A stretch of 64,000 nucleotides of DNA from the NCBI RefSeq assembly GCF_000218685.1, contig NW_006763291.1, positions 1,201,789-1,265,788 on the forward strand. Direction: 5' to 3'. The notes beneath the pieces were generated by a model. It saw nothing but the letters and a program-made list of their open reading frames with translations. It was not told the DNA's origin and did no database searches. Below, piece after piece: positions 1 to 10,560 of the stretch. Position 1 is the first letter of the stretch, and each line of letters starts with the position of its first letter. The stretch is from Serpula lacrymans var. lacrymans S7.9. Taxonomy: Eukaryota; Basidiomycota; Agaricomycetes; Boletales; Serpulaceae. Both the position numbers and the translations under genes were made by a program.

Positions 1-283
1 GTTTTTCCCAGATGACACCATGTTCGAGCTCTCTGGCGCTCACCATTTGGGAAGATGGCGCGGCACGACCTCAACGTGTCCAAGGAGCGTCATGAAAATG
101 TGCCAGTGGACGCATGGTCAACATGGCTAAAACTGAGTCTACAAGAGTGCTGAAGGTCTTCTTTCCTCTTTCCCCACCCCGAGTCCACGCGACTGCTGTT
201 CCATCCCATCTACATTCTTAACTTCGCAGAAATTGAAATCTCCAGACATACCATCACATACAGGATTCTTTCTGGGTTTCTAG

Positions 284-3200
284 ATGTCTGACCGAGTTGA
301 TGTTCAGAATCTGATGGCACAAGCTGTATCTGTCGATGCACGCCATAGCACGTTCAGTGAAGTTCATGGCCAGCAAATCAATGGCGACCATACAATAATA
401 AACCACTACAACAAAGATACAAGTACGGGTCATATTATCCCATGTTCTTCTGTGGCATTCAACGCATTGAAAACATTTTAGCCGAGGTGCAACAAGAACT
501 GGCTGACTGGCTCACTCCTCTGAACTTCCGTCAAAAACAAAACGATATCTACGGAAATAGACAAGAGGGGACTGGAGACTGGGTACTTAAGGACGAAAGA
601 TTCAAGGAGTGGGAGAGAGGTGATGTTAAAACATTATGGTGTCCTGGGATTCGTAAGTATGAAATCCTTAATAATGTTGATGTTGCTGATACTGAGTCTG
701 GTAGCCGGTGCTAGGAAAACAGTTCTTGCGTAAGGATTGTACTTAAACACTACAAATAATCTGTATTGACCGCTTTTACACCTCTAGGTCGCATATCATC
801 AATCATCTTGCTGACACGTACAAAAGCCCTACTATTGGTGTAGCCTACATCTACTGCGAATACAAAGATCAATCAAGCCAAACAATTCTTGACCTCGTCG
901 CCAGTCTCCTGAAGCAGCTTGTTCAAGATTCATCACCAACGTTCGAGCGCGTCAAAAGTCGATACCAATCTCACCGACAACAAAAATTCCGCCCCACTCT
1001 CAGAGAAGTCCACGATACGCTAATATTCGAGATCAAGACGTTTTCGAGATTTTTCGTCGTTGTCGATGCTTTAGACGAACTTGCGGAAGAGCGCAAAAAG
1101 CGTTATGAGCTGCTCGATAGGCTCCAATCTCTTGGATGCAGCCTACTAATTACTTCACGCGATATTGGAGCAATTAGGAAGGATCTTCGTGATGCGCAAT
1201 GTATGCACATTCGTGCAAATGATGACGATATACGTCAGTATATCGAAAGTGGTATTCTCGGGACATCATTAGAAGATTTCGTCGCTGAAGAACCCAATCT
1301 AAGAAAAGAAATTGTCGACTGTGTCACGAAATGCGCAGATGGCATGTGAGTGCTTCTTGAATCCTTCCATGACCAAGCTAGATTTCAATGTTGTATAAGG
1401 TTTCTCCTATGTCGTCTGCATGTAGGATCATTGGAAACCATGCTCACTTGTAGAGAGGTCTGGGAGGCTCTCAAAAATCTATCCAAAGACGTGAACAATG
1501 CCTACGATGAAACAATGACCCGGATCAACAAACGAGACAAGAAACACCGGGAACTTGCTTTGACGGCTATTATGTGTATCACTTATGCTCTTCGACCACT
1601 GAGCGACAAACAGCTTCAGCATACTGTGACACTTTTACGTGGCAGTCTAGGAATCACTAGTAATGACCTCGTGGATATAACCTCCATATTGGGAGCCTGT
1701 GCTGGTCTAGTTGTGGTTGATGCAGAGCGTGCTGTGGCTCGCCTGATTCGTGAGCAGCTCATACTTCTATTAATGGCTATATCTGATTGTTATTCCATTA
1801 GATAACACTGCTCAGGAGTACTTCAGCGGATATAAGGAATGGCTATGCTCAAACCCCCACGCAGAGCGTACCAACGTATGCCTCAAAGTATTGTCAATAC
1901 CTCCACCTGCTGATCCCTATCAGAAGTGGCCATTCAGTGGGGAGTTCAGCCATTATGCTGTGGAAAACTGTGGAAATCATGCACGCGGTCTTGTCGAGGA
2001 GACAAATAAGGCCATAATATATGATTTCCTCCATCACGAGCAAAACGTCAAAAGACCGAGGGATGTAGACGTCACATGGACTGGGGGCTCTCATAGCTCC
2101 GTGATGCATTTATGCGCCTTCTGCGGCTTGGCTCGAACCATTGAATATCAACTGCAAAGTGGAGCTGTCGTAGGCCAACAAGATGATCTTACGGGTAGAA
2201 CAGCGCTACACATCGCAGTAATCAAGGAATATGTAGATGTGGTGAGCCTGCTATGCGACCGAGGCTACGACGTAAACTCGCAAGATGCACAAGGTAGGAC
2301 TCCACTCTCGTTCGCAGCCGGAGCAGGGAACACGGAGAGTGTTAAATGGTTTTTCGAAGATGATGATGTGTGGGACGAATCGAAGATTCGAGAAGGCCAG
2401 ATACCATTCACGTTCTCAGCCGAAAATGGAAACGTAGGGACCTTTAAGTCGTTTCTGGCAAGCGGCGATGTAAAGGCTGCCTCGAAAGGCGAAGATGATC
2501 TGACACGACTCTCGTTGATGGCCGTACCAGGAAGCGTGGAGATTCTTAAATGGTTGCTAAAAGGGAATCACGTGGGGTCTGTCTCCATAGATTTGGGAAA
2601 GAAAAATGGCCAGATGCCATCCTTGGCAGCCGAATATGGAAACGCAGAGATCGTCAAGTTGTTGCTGGCAAGGGATGATGTGAAGGCCGACTTGAGAGAC
2701 AAACATGGTCTAACACCACTCTCGTTTGCAGCCATAGCAGGGAATGTGGAAATTGTTCGATTATTACTGTTTAGAGATGACGTGGAGGCTGACTCGAGGA
2801 ATAAAGAAGGCCGGACACCCCTTTCGTTTGCAGCCAAGTATGGGCACGCAGGGATTGTCAAGCTATTACTAGAAAGGGACGATGTACAGGCCGACTCGAG
2901 AAATGAAGATGGCCGAACACCACTCTCGCTCTCAGCCAAGCACGGAAAAGTCGAGGTTGTCAGTTTGCTGCTAACAAGAGATGATGTGGAGGCTGACTCG
3001 AGAGATAAAGAAGGCCGGACGCCGCTTTCGATTGCGGCCAAGCATGGAAACGCTGAGATCGTTGAGTTGTTGTTGTCAAGAGATGATGTGAAGGCCGACT
3101 TGAAAGACGACGATGGTCTTACGCCACTTTTGTTTGCATCCAGAGCAGGGAGGGCGGAGATCGTTAAACTATTGCTGGCAAGAGATGACGTAGAGGTCAA

Positions 3201-4838
3201 CTCGAGAAATAAAGAAGGCAAGACACCACTATCGTTCGCAGTCATGCATGGAAACGTGGAGGTGATTAGTTTATTGCTGGCAAAGAGTGGTGTGGAGGCC
3301 GATATGAAAGACGAACTTGGTATGACACCACTCTCGCTCGCAGCTGCATCAGGAAATGTGGAGATTGTCAAGCTGTTACTCGCAAGGATGATGTGAAGGC
3401 TGACTCGAGAAGTGAAAAAGGCTGGTCACCACTCTCACTCGCAGCCAACTTTGGGCACGCAGAGACTCTCAAACTGTTGTTGGCAAGAGATGATGTGAAG
3501 GCCGACTCCAAAGACGAAACTGGTTTGACGCCCCTCTCGCTTGCAGTCATAGCAGGGAGGGTGGACATCGCCAGTTTGTTGCTGGAAAGAGATGATGTGG
3601 AGGCTGACTCGAAAAATAAAAAAGGTTGGACACCGCTCTCTTTTGCAGCCAACTATGGACGCGTGGAGATTGTCAAGCTTCTGCTGGGAAGAAATGATGT
3701 GAAGGCCGACTCAAAAGATGAAGATGGTGTTACACCACTCTCATTCGCAGCTATGACAGGGGGCGTGGAGATTGTGAAATTGTTACTGGCAAGAGATGAT
3801 GTGGAGGCCGACTCAAAAAACAAAAAAGGTTGGACACCACTCTCGTTCGCAGCCAACTATGGACATGTGGAGATTGTCAAACTTCTGCTGGGAAGAATTG
3901 ATGTGAAGGCCGACTTCAAAGACGAAAATGGGTTGACACCCCTCTCGTTTGCAGTCATAGCAGGGAGGGTGGAGATTGTGAAACTGTTATTGGCAAGAAA
4001 TGACGTGGAGGCCCACTCGAGAAATAAAGAAGGCCTGACGCCACTCTCATTTGCAGCCATGTATGGAAACGCAGAGATAGTCAAGCTGTTGCTGGCGAGA
4101 GATGACGTTGATGTCAAGTGGAGAGATGAAAATCCAAATTCAACACTTCTGTTCAGAGCGGCGAACAACGGATGTAAACCTGTTCTCACCGGAGAAAATA
4201 TTGACGTGAACTTGCAAGATGAAAATGGAGATTCTCCACTGCATTATGCGGTGCGTTCTAGGCATGAAAAAGTAGTCTCCTTGCTTCTCTCGCATTGTAA
4301 TATCGCACCCAATTTGAAGAACATAAAGGGACAGTCACCGCTGCATTGCGCGATCTTGGGTATTGACCAAGGACAGGAGTCGTCAAAGCGCATGTCTGCG
4401 AGCTCGCCGGAGGCAATTGTGGGCCTTCTTCTTGCGCGAGGTGACATTCGTGTCGATTTGGTGGACGACAATGGATTGACACCGCTGATGCTTGCTCGCT
4501 CTCTCGAAGCTGTAGCCGTGGTGAAACTCCTTGAAGAGTATACAATAGACTCAGAGTTCAATTCTGTGGATGGAAGAGAAACTTGCTCCAAGCGGATAAA
4601 CAGAGGACCATTGATAGGCACGACGGTCGTTGGTCATCAAACAATACATAGGAGAGATATTGCACGGCCCTTGTTATGTTCAATATCACGGAATAATGAT
4701 AATGACCAAGGTATGTCTCTTATATGGCTAGGTTTATCTCACATACACTCATCGATATCATTTTTAGGTAGTTCCCATTACTCATCAGGGTCCTATCCCC
4801 CTAGTATCCTCCACGACACCCTACCTTCACCTGATTAG
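284..4838 (+). CDS. NACHT-ankyrin STAND (NLR-like) protein, disrupted by a frameshift
   Basis: STAND-class receptor-like protein. Exon 1 (284-422) encodes a short N-terminus with a VDARHSTFSEVHG stretch that is common at the start of Agaricomycete NACHT proteins. Introns that keep the frame: 423-481, 653-704, 730-787, 1346-1399 and 1750-1801. After the linker (ADWLTPLNFR, RQEGTGDW, LWCPGI) comes the NACHT domain. Its P-loop reads GIPGARKT rather than GIPGAGKT. A Walker B-like FFVVVDALDEL lies near 1050-1083 and LLITSRD near 1140-1165. The winged-helix-like part ends at NTAQEYF (about 1805). From about 2190 to 4500 there are more than 20 ankyrin repeats (TPLSFAA...VEIVKLLLARDDV). A 1-bp deletion near 3386 (AAGGATG where other units have AAGAGATG) shifts the frame, so the array is split between two frames. 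The C-terminus may carry one more intron near 4712-4768. It may be a pseudogene or a sequencing error; the family assignment is secure, function is not. Confidence 0.85.
2620..4125 (+). repeat. 102-bp tandem repeats encoding ankyrin units
   Basis: Successive 34-codon (102-bp) units are similar at the DNA level as well as in protein. From about 3590 the array shows a second-order period: units alternate between a GWTPLSFAANYG form and a TPLSFAVIAG/AAMTG form, so a 204-bp dimer repeats. For example the GTGGAGGC-GACTC start occurs at 3597 and again at 3801. This points to recent unequal exchange inside the array. Confidence 0.85.
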
Positions 4839-5508
4839 TTGCAATCATTTTGACGTTACTGTGTCTGTCACTAAGGATGGCCTTGATCCTACAGTCAAGG
4901 ATTTGTTCAGTATATGTTGACTGCAGCGTTTTGACAGAACTGAATGGTCTCCCGTAATTATCGACATGACGTTCGATTACCATGTTTTATATAACATCCA
5001 AACAATTCTATCTATTTAATGTTTATACTGAAACCTGAAAACTGGATTCACTACGTGTGTGCATGTACGACCCAGAGGGTACGTTTGCGCCGATGCAGGA
5101 AAACTAGCACAACTCAGCTTCTTGATGTGTTAATGGAAACTTGTGTAATCGCACACCTATACAAGCACTAGGCTAATAGCAAAGTCAAAGGTCCTATGAC
5201 ATTGTCGATGTTCTACACGACCAGTTTTACTAGAGAATGCCCATGCAAATTACTGGGACTACGAAGTTTATTGTGATTGTTATTGGAAATGCGAAATTAT
5301 GTCAGGTCTCCCTCGCTGTCTACATGTTTACCCAATACTGGTTATTTTATTCATATTGAAACCACATCCATATCACCGGTTTCACGCATAACGCAGTACG
5401 CACATTACAGTAATGTTGATCCTGGGAAGAGCTCGCACAAAGCACACTAAAAGTTCATGGGCGAACCAAACAAAGGCTACAGCCTAGCATAGAAGATGCT
5501 ATTACCAA
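4839..5508. other. Intergenic, nothing recognised
   Basis: This stretch lies between the convergent 3' ends of the NACHT-ankyrin gene and the histone deacetylase gene. It has no ORF with protein-like composition, and I see no repeat or RNA gene in it. Confidence 0.5.
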
Positions 5509-7168
5509 CTAGGTGGTAGACTGGCGTAGGCGATGTTGTAGGGCGAACAATACATCTTCAAAACACTCTTCGACAGATTTGATGTACTCTTCGTTATTCT
5601 GATCCTGCATATTGCCTGCGGGAACATCCAGCGTGAAAGATGGGCCGTATAGCGGGAACGCGCGATGATCCGGTATTTCTGTATCTACTGAGAGTGGCTT
5701 TCCCATCTGTGGATCGCAGTAAGACAAAAGAGTTTAGTCTGCATCATACACTGTGGCAGTACTCACGGCGATCGATGTCAGATACGCCCATGCACGGGCG
5801 GCGTTGGGAGAGTTATAGCCGCCTAGCAAGTTGTCAGAATTCTCAGGCTCTGTACCCCTTACTCTGGGTACTCCCTATTTTGACTGAGATGGAGTAGAAC
5901 CATACCTCCACCGAGTAGTAGTTTTTTACCGTCCCATTCGTGTACTACGCGACTGGTACACCAGCCTAGAGAGCCTTCCCCTTCTAAAGACCAGTTCCAG
6001 GTGGCCATTGGATCTCCAGCTAGACCGTCCAAGCCACATTGCACGACGATGTAGTCAGGCTCAAATAGGTTCTTAACGCGTTCTACTATTGGCCATATTC
6101 GCATAAAGGTGCGGTTCGAAGCTCCCGGTCTGAGAGGGAGGGAAAGAGAGAAAGGGTCAAAGGTGGGAGATCCTGGTGCGGGGAGACTCGATAGTGGAGA
6201 GATGGGGAAGAACCCTTCAGCAGCATGGTGAATAGAAAAAGTCTATTATGATTTGTGAGTATATGCGCCTCATCGTTGCTGGTTTAGCTATTATTGAGAA
6301 GCGGATGACACTTACAAGAACTTGTGGACTGTTGGTAGAGCTGGTAGAATAGAAAGCTTGCGAAACAGAATCGGAGAAATGCAGATCGAGGTCTAGATAC
6401 ATGATGCGAGGCTTTTTAGACGGAGGAGCAGGTGAGATATTGTCGTAGGGATTTGGGACGAACCGCCTCAGAGCGAGGATGGCGAGGACGCAGTCGGCGA
6501 CGTAGCAGAACCCGGACGCGCGAGCTTTCTGAGCATGATGCCTATAAAACCTCCGTAACTGCGAAATTAATGCTATCGATGATACCTACCTGCCGCCGTC
6601 CCAGCATATTGCGATATCAGCTTGATCGGTCTTAAGAGTGTTTGCTCCTGTCAGAGAAGCGCCTGCTACGAGAAATATGTAGTCGTCTAATCCGCGAAAA
6701 GGTGGGCAATCCTAGATTTACATCATCGCGCGCCTCCATTCATTCGATGGGTGTAGGGTATCTCAGGGGGTGAATACGTACATCTTCAAGACCGAAATCT
6801 GCACTTTCATTTGGTTCCTGTTGAACGTTTTCAGAGTGGTTATCGGGGTTCAAAGAGAAGTCCAGGTAGTCGCGGGTGTGATAGACGGACAGATCCTTGA
6901 GAGTGGCGCGATTTGGTCGAATGAGGCGTATATGCTGCCCATTGTGCTTTTGCTTTGGTACTAGTATACCGAGAGAGCTTGCGAGGGAGTGAACCAGCAG
7001 AGATCTGTTCTTGTTCGATGGAAGTAGAGATGAAACCTACAGTATATATACGGAAATCAGTGCTCACGACAACTTGAGTTGTTCTGATTACCGCACCTTG
7101 GCCAGCTCCTCTGAAACAACGTACACCACACGTTTATTAGGGTTGTTGGTTTTTTTTGAGGTCGCCAT
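5509..7168 (-). CDS. Class I histone deacetylase, Hos1/HDAC8-like
   Basis: Zinc-dependent lysine deacetylase, expected to act on histones in the nucleus. The start is the ATG at 7168 ([20 protein letters not shown]). Exons spliced on the minus strand give the family landmarks in order: LEDDCPPF; CWDGGR followed after an intron by [16 protein letters not shown] (catalytic His pair and GFCYVAD loop); YLDLDLHF (zinc-ligand Asp and His); [16 protein letters not shown] (third ligand Asp); and KKLLLGGG joined by an intron to [14 protein letters not shown] (catalytic Tyr). All expected active-site residues are visible. The DLHFSDSV stretch replaces the DVHHGDGV of Rpd3-type enzymes, which favours the Hos1/HDAC8 branch. 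At least five introns. It is divergent from the mucin-like gene at 7419. Confidence 0.9.
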
Positions 7169-7418
7169 CGTTGCAACCAATCCTTGAAGCCTGAAAGTAC
7201 AAGGACGTTCTCCCACTAAACCCGTTCTACAATAATGGACGTCGTTCGCTGGTTCGCTGAGAACTGTGTGCCGGGGATGCCGTGCAAGAGATGATGATCC
7301 GCTGAGTCTAAAGGCGCCCCAAACTGGGTTTTCTGAGTCCGAAATAGGTAATTGGATATAGTATTCGCACGGCTTTAAAGTACGCCGTCCTTATGGCACG
7401 TCTTCAACGTCGCGGACG
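7169..7418. promoter_or_regulatory. Short bidirectional intergenic region
   Basis: Only about 250 bp separate the start codons of the deacetylase (-) and the mucin-like gene (+), so both promoters must lie here or overlap. No specific factor site was identified. Confidence 0.5.
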
Positions 7419-9451
7419 ATGGCCAGCACCCCAGCTTCCACCTTGCCCGTCACTGTTTCTGCATTGTCCTCGAGTTCGTTGATATCGTCCTCGCCGACGC
7501 TCTTCTCTTCTTCTGCAGAGTCTTCTGTTCCTTATTCACGTATTTCTTCTTCTTTGTCATCTTCGATAGACCCTTCGTCGCTGTCTATGTCTTCTGAGCC
7601 TTCGTCGGCCCCGTCCCCGACGTCCACTGTGTAAGCAGTACAGCTCGCCTTCTGTGCTTGTATCGCGGTCGTTGGCAGCAACAGTGCGCTCATAGAGCCT
7701 GTTTCTATTCTAGTCTGCCTACTTCCAGCATTCCAACTTCCCACTCCGACTCACCCACGTCTATCTCTTCTGCAATGTCGACGACCAGCGTTCCATCATC
7801 CAGTCCTCCTTCGTCACGTGCTTCCCCTTCGTCGACTAGCGCTCCTCCAACTACAGCCACCACAATGGAGTCCACCACCGAGCCTTCGTCCTCAGCGTCG
7901 TCCAGTATCTCGAGTACGACATACGAAGTGACTTCAACCTCAACTCCTCCTTCTACTTCGACTACACCCACAACCACTTCCGTCCCCCCCACTTCAACGA
8001 CTCCCAGCTCATCTCCACCGACTACCACGTCATCTCCACCACCGACCACCACATCATCTCCACCACCGACCACCACTTCACCGCTAACAACCACTTCCTC
8101 CTCTCCTCCAACTACAACCACAATTTCTTCTCCACCCACCACCACTTCCCCGCCAACTACAACGTCTTCGGCAGCGCCAAGTACTTCACAGACATCAACT
8201 GTAACACCTGGAGACAACCCTGATGTCATACCAACGTAAGTCTGTCGTACATCCTCAATTTCATCATCTGATTATTGTTACCTATAGAACAACCGTCGAA
8301 CATACTGTTTACGTCACCACTACAAATGATCGAGGGCAAACAATGGTCACCGCTCCTTCTATAATCACCCAAACACTCACTACCACTGGTACTGATGGCG
8401 GCGTTACGACTGTCACCCAGGCTATCGTCAATCCAACACTGAATCCCAATAGTGGGTCAACAAAAAGTTCTACGTAGGTTTCCCATATCGGATCTCATTC
8501 GCTTATTTACGTTCTCGCAGATTTTTTCATAATACAGGTGCTGTTGCGGGTGTTTTCGTGTTAGTCGGCCTTGCCGCTGCTTCCATAGTTCTTTGGATAT
8601 TTTTCGCTATTCGACGCAAAAGGCGAGTGCGACAGCTTGAACATGATACTGCTGTTGAAGCTGCAGTTGCTGCTGCTGGTTTTGGGCGATCACGTTTGGA
8701 CGACGATAATGACAATGATCCAAACGGCACATCCGGCTCTTACCACAATCGTACTTCTCAATTCTCCTCAGAAATGGGCCAGCGCTCCAGCCTCCTTGGC
8801 TTTCCGCCTGGCGCTTCTGCTAGCTCTCCCGTCTCTCCAGCAGCTAGGTCTTCTGGTCGGTATGACAGCTACCTTGGTGAAGACCCTGAGGGTTACGACC
8901 CTTACGCAGGCTATGCTGATGGGCAGGCTGTGTTGAGGGCTGCACGAGAAGGATATATACCTACAAGGACAGCTAGTCCCCCGCCTGGTGCTGCACCAGG
9001 TGATCCCGTCATATTTGGCGATGACGTCGGAACTGGCTCTCGCGATCGCCACAGTTCTTCTGGCCATGCGCCAACCCACAGTGCGGGCAGCTACGAACCT
9101 CTACTCGCGGCGTACGCACAATCGTCGCCTCCTACAGACAATAGTCCTGTTGCACCCTCTCACCAGCGTCTCGCTGATAGTTCTAGTGCTTTGTTTGACG
9201 AATCTCGATTTCCTTATTCCACTGGGTCTTCGGAGGAGGGAAATGCCGATGAAAGATTAGATCCAAGCATAAGACGTCGCACGAGGACAGATAGCCTAGG
9301 TTCAAATAACTTGAGGGACGAAGAAGATTATACACGACCCGTCCTCAAGGTCAGTTCTACGTCATCCATATCCTTATCTCCAACCACTAAAATAATTTTA
9401 CAGGTTCGAAATATGCCTGAATCTGCCAGCCAGGATTCTATGGGTTTGTAA
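7419..9451 (+). CDS. Ser/Thr-rich single-pass membrane protein, wall-sensor-like
   Basis: The predicted ectodomain of roughly 270 residues is almost entirely Ser, Thr and Pro (repeated TTTSSPPPT blocks near 7990-8180), expected to be heavily O-mannosylated. A short TVYVTTTND region follows, then one membrane span (GVFVLVGLAAASIVLWIFFAI, near 8545-8610) and a basic stop-transfer RRKRR. The cytoplasmic tail is about 270 residues, rich in Ser/Pro/Gly. This layout resembles fungal Wsc/Mid2-type wall-stress sensors, but no WSC cysteine domain is present, so the role is inference. Introns: about 7630-7717, 8237-8287, 8477-8520, and 9349-9402, which is 54 bp with no in-frame stop. No clear signal peptide precedes the Ser/Thr region from the chosen ATG; an upstream exon cannot be excluded. 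Confidence 0.75.
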
Positions 9452-10103
9452 AAAATGATGCATGCGTGATTACTATGACCGCATATGTAAAAGATTTCCT
9501 TGTTTTCTTGCATTGTTTTCTCTCCTGTACCATGGACTATCACACATTGATGGACATTTATTGTGTTTCTACGTTCTCAGTTTGCTCACTCTCAATAGTA
9601 CTATACACACAGAGATCGCTTTGCATGTACAACATTCACGGACACATGATGGCCAATAGATCCCCACTTGCATTCCTCCATGACAGTTCCTCACTATGTG
9701 TTCTGTATACGCCACCCGTAAATTTCCACACGTGATAAATAAATAAATGATGCATATAGCTGCATATCGAATGTCATATCAGTAAATTAGCCTGACAAGA
9801 GAGACAACATTATAATAGTCATAGCTGTAAACTAGTGGTGAAGTCTTGGGCGACAAAATAAGAATGAGATCATGTCAGGGAATCCACTATCGAAGTCCAC
9901 TACCAGCCCGACGCATGTTCATAGAATTCGCGGATAGTAGAAAAGAAGCGAGCATAGACAACACAGGTGAAAAGGTCCATAGGTGCCCGAAGGGGAATGA
10001 CATTCCGAAAAAGACGCCATACTCAACTCCATCAAAAGCAACATAGAAGTCCCTTCAGAAAAGCCAGAAGTCCTTTCTTCTTACGCTGAGGCTGAGGGCT
10101 GTT
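9452..10103. other. Intergenic, nothing recognised
   Basis: Downstream of the mucin-like gene. Contains only short, unconvincing ORFs and AT-rich sequence. Confidence 0.5.
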
Positions 10104-10560
10104 GTTTTGTGGCTAGATGTAAGGGTTTGTAATGTGCTTAGCCACGAAGGGCGGTAGTTCGAGAGATTGCTTCACCTGCTCCTGGAGACTGTTATCTTTT
10201 GGCTAGACGTAAGGAATCGTGCTCTGGTTAGCCACGAAGGGTGGTAGTTCGAGAAATTGCTTCACCTGCTCCTGAAGATTGATATCCTTTGGCTAGGTGT
10301 AAGGAATCGTAACGTGCTCTGGTTAGTCACGAAGGGTGGTAGTTCGAGAAATTACTTCACCTGCTCCTGGAGATCGCTATCCTTTGGCTAGATGTAAGGA
10401 ATCGTAATATGCTCTGATTAGCCACAAAGGGTGGTAGTTCGAGAAATTGCTCCACCTTCTTATGGAAATCGATATCTTTTAACTAGATGTAAGGAATCAT
10501 AATGTACTCTAGTTAGCCAGGAAGGGTGGTAGTTCGGGAAATTGCTTCACCTGATCACGA
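10104..10560 (-). repeat. Five tandem copies of a ~95-bp unit derived from the 3' end of gene A
   Basis: The core GGTAGTTCGAGAAATTGCTT recurs at 10153, 10243, 10338, 10433 and 10528 (the last copy with one mismatch), giving spacings of 90, 95, 95 and 95 bp. On the minus strand each unit contains GTGAAGCAATTTCTCGAACT, which in the gene-proximal copy (10528) is the last coding segment of gene A (VKQFPELPPFLAN, then TAG). In downstream copies the equivalent of that TAG is CAG, and the 95-bp period changes the reading frame from one unit to the next, so they do not form one long ORF. Each unit also has a CAG/GTGAAG sequence that resembles a splice donor. Confidence 0.9.

Noticed and set aside
2568..3371. 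267-codon minus-strand ORF over the ankyrin array, with similar ones at 3368-3652, 3653-3856 and 3857-4189
   Set aside because: They are antisense shadows of the repeat units; Ser-rich repeats arise because the sense codons are periodic.
7705..8229. 174-codon minus-strand ORF rich in Val/Gly/Glu
   Set aside because: Antisense of the Ser/Thr/Pro codons of the mucin-like gene; composition is forced by the other strand.
10104..10560. CRISPR-like direct repeats
   Set aside because: Units are contiguous and similar over their full ~95 bp with no unique spacers, and they derive from a neighbouring eukaryotic gene.
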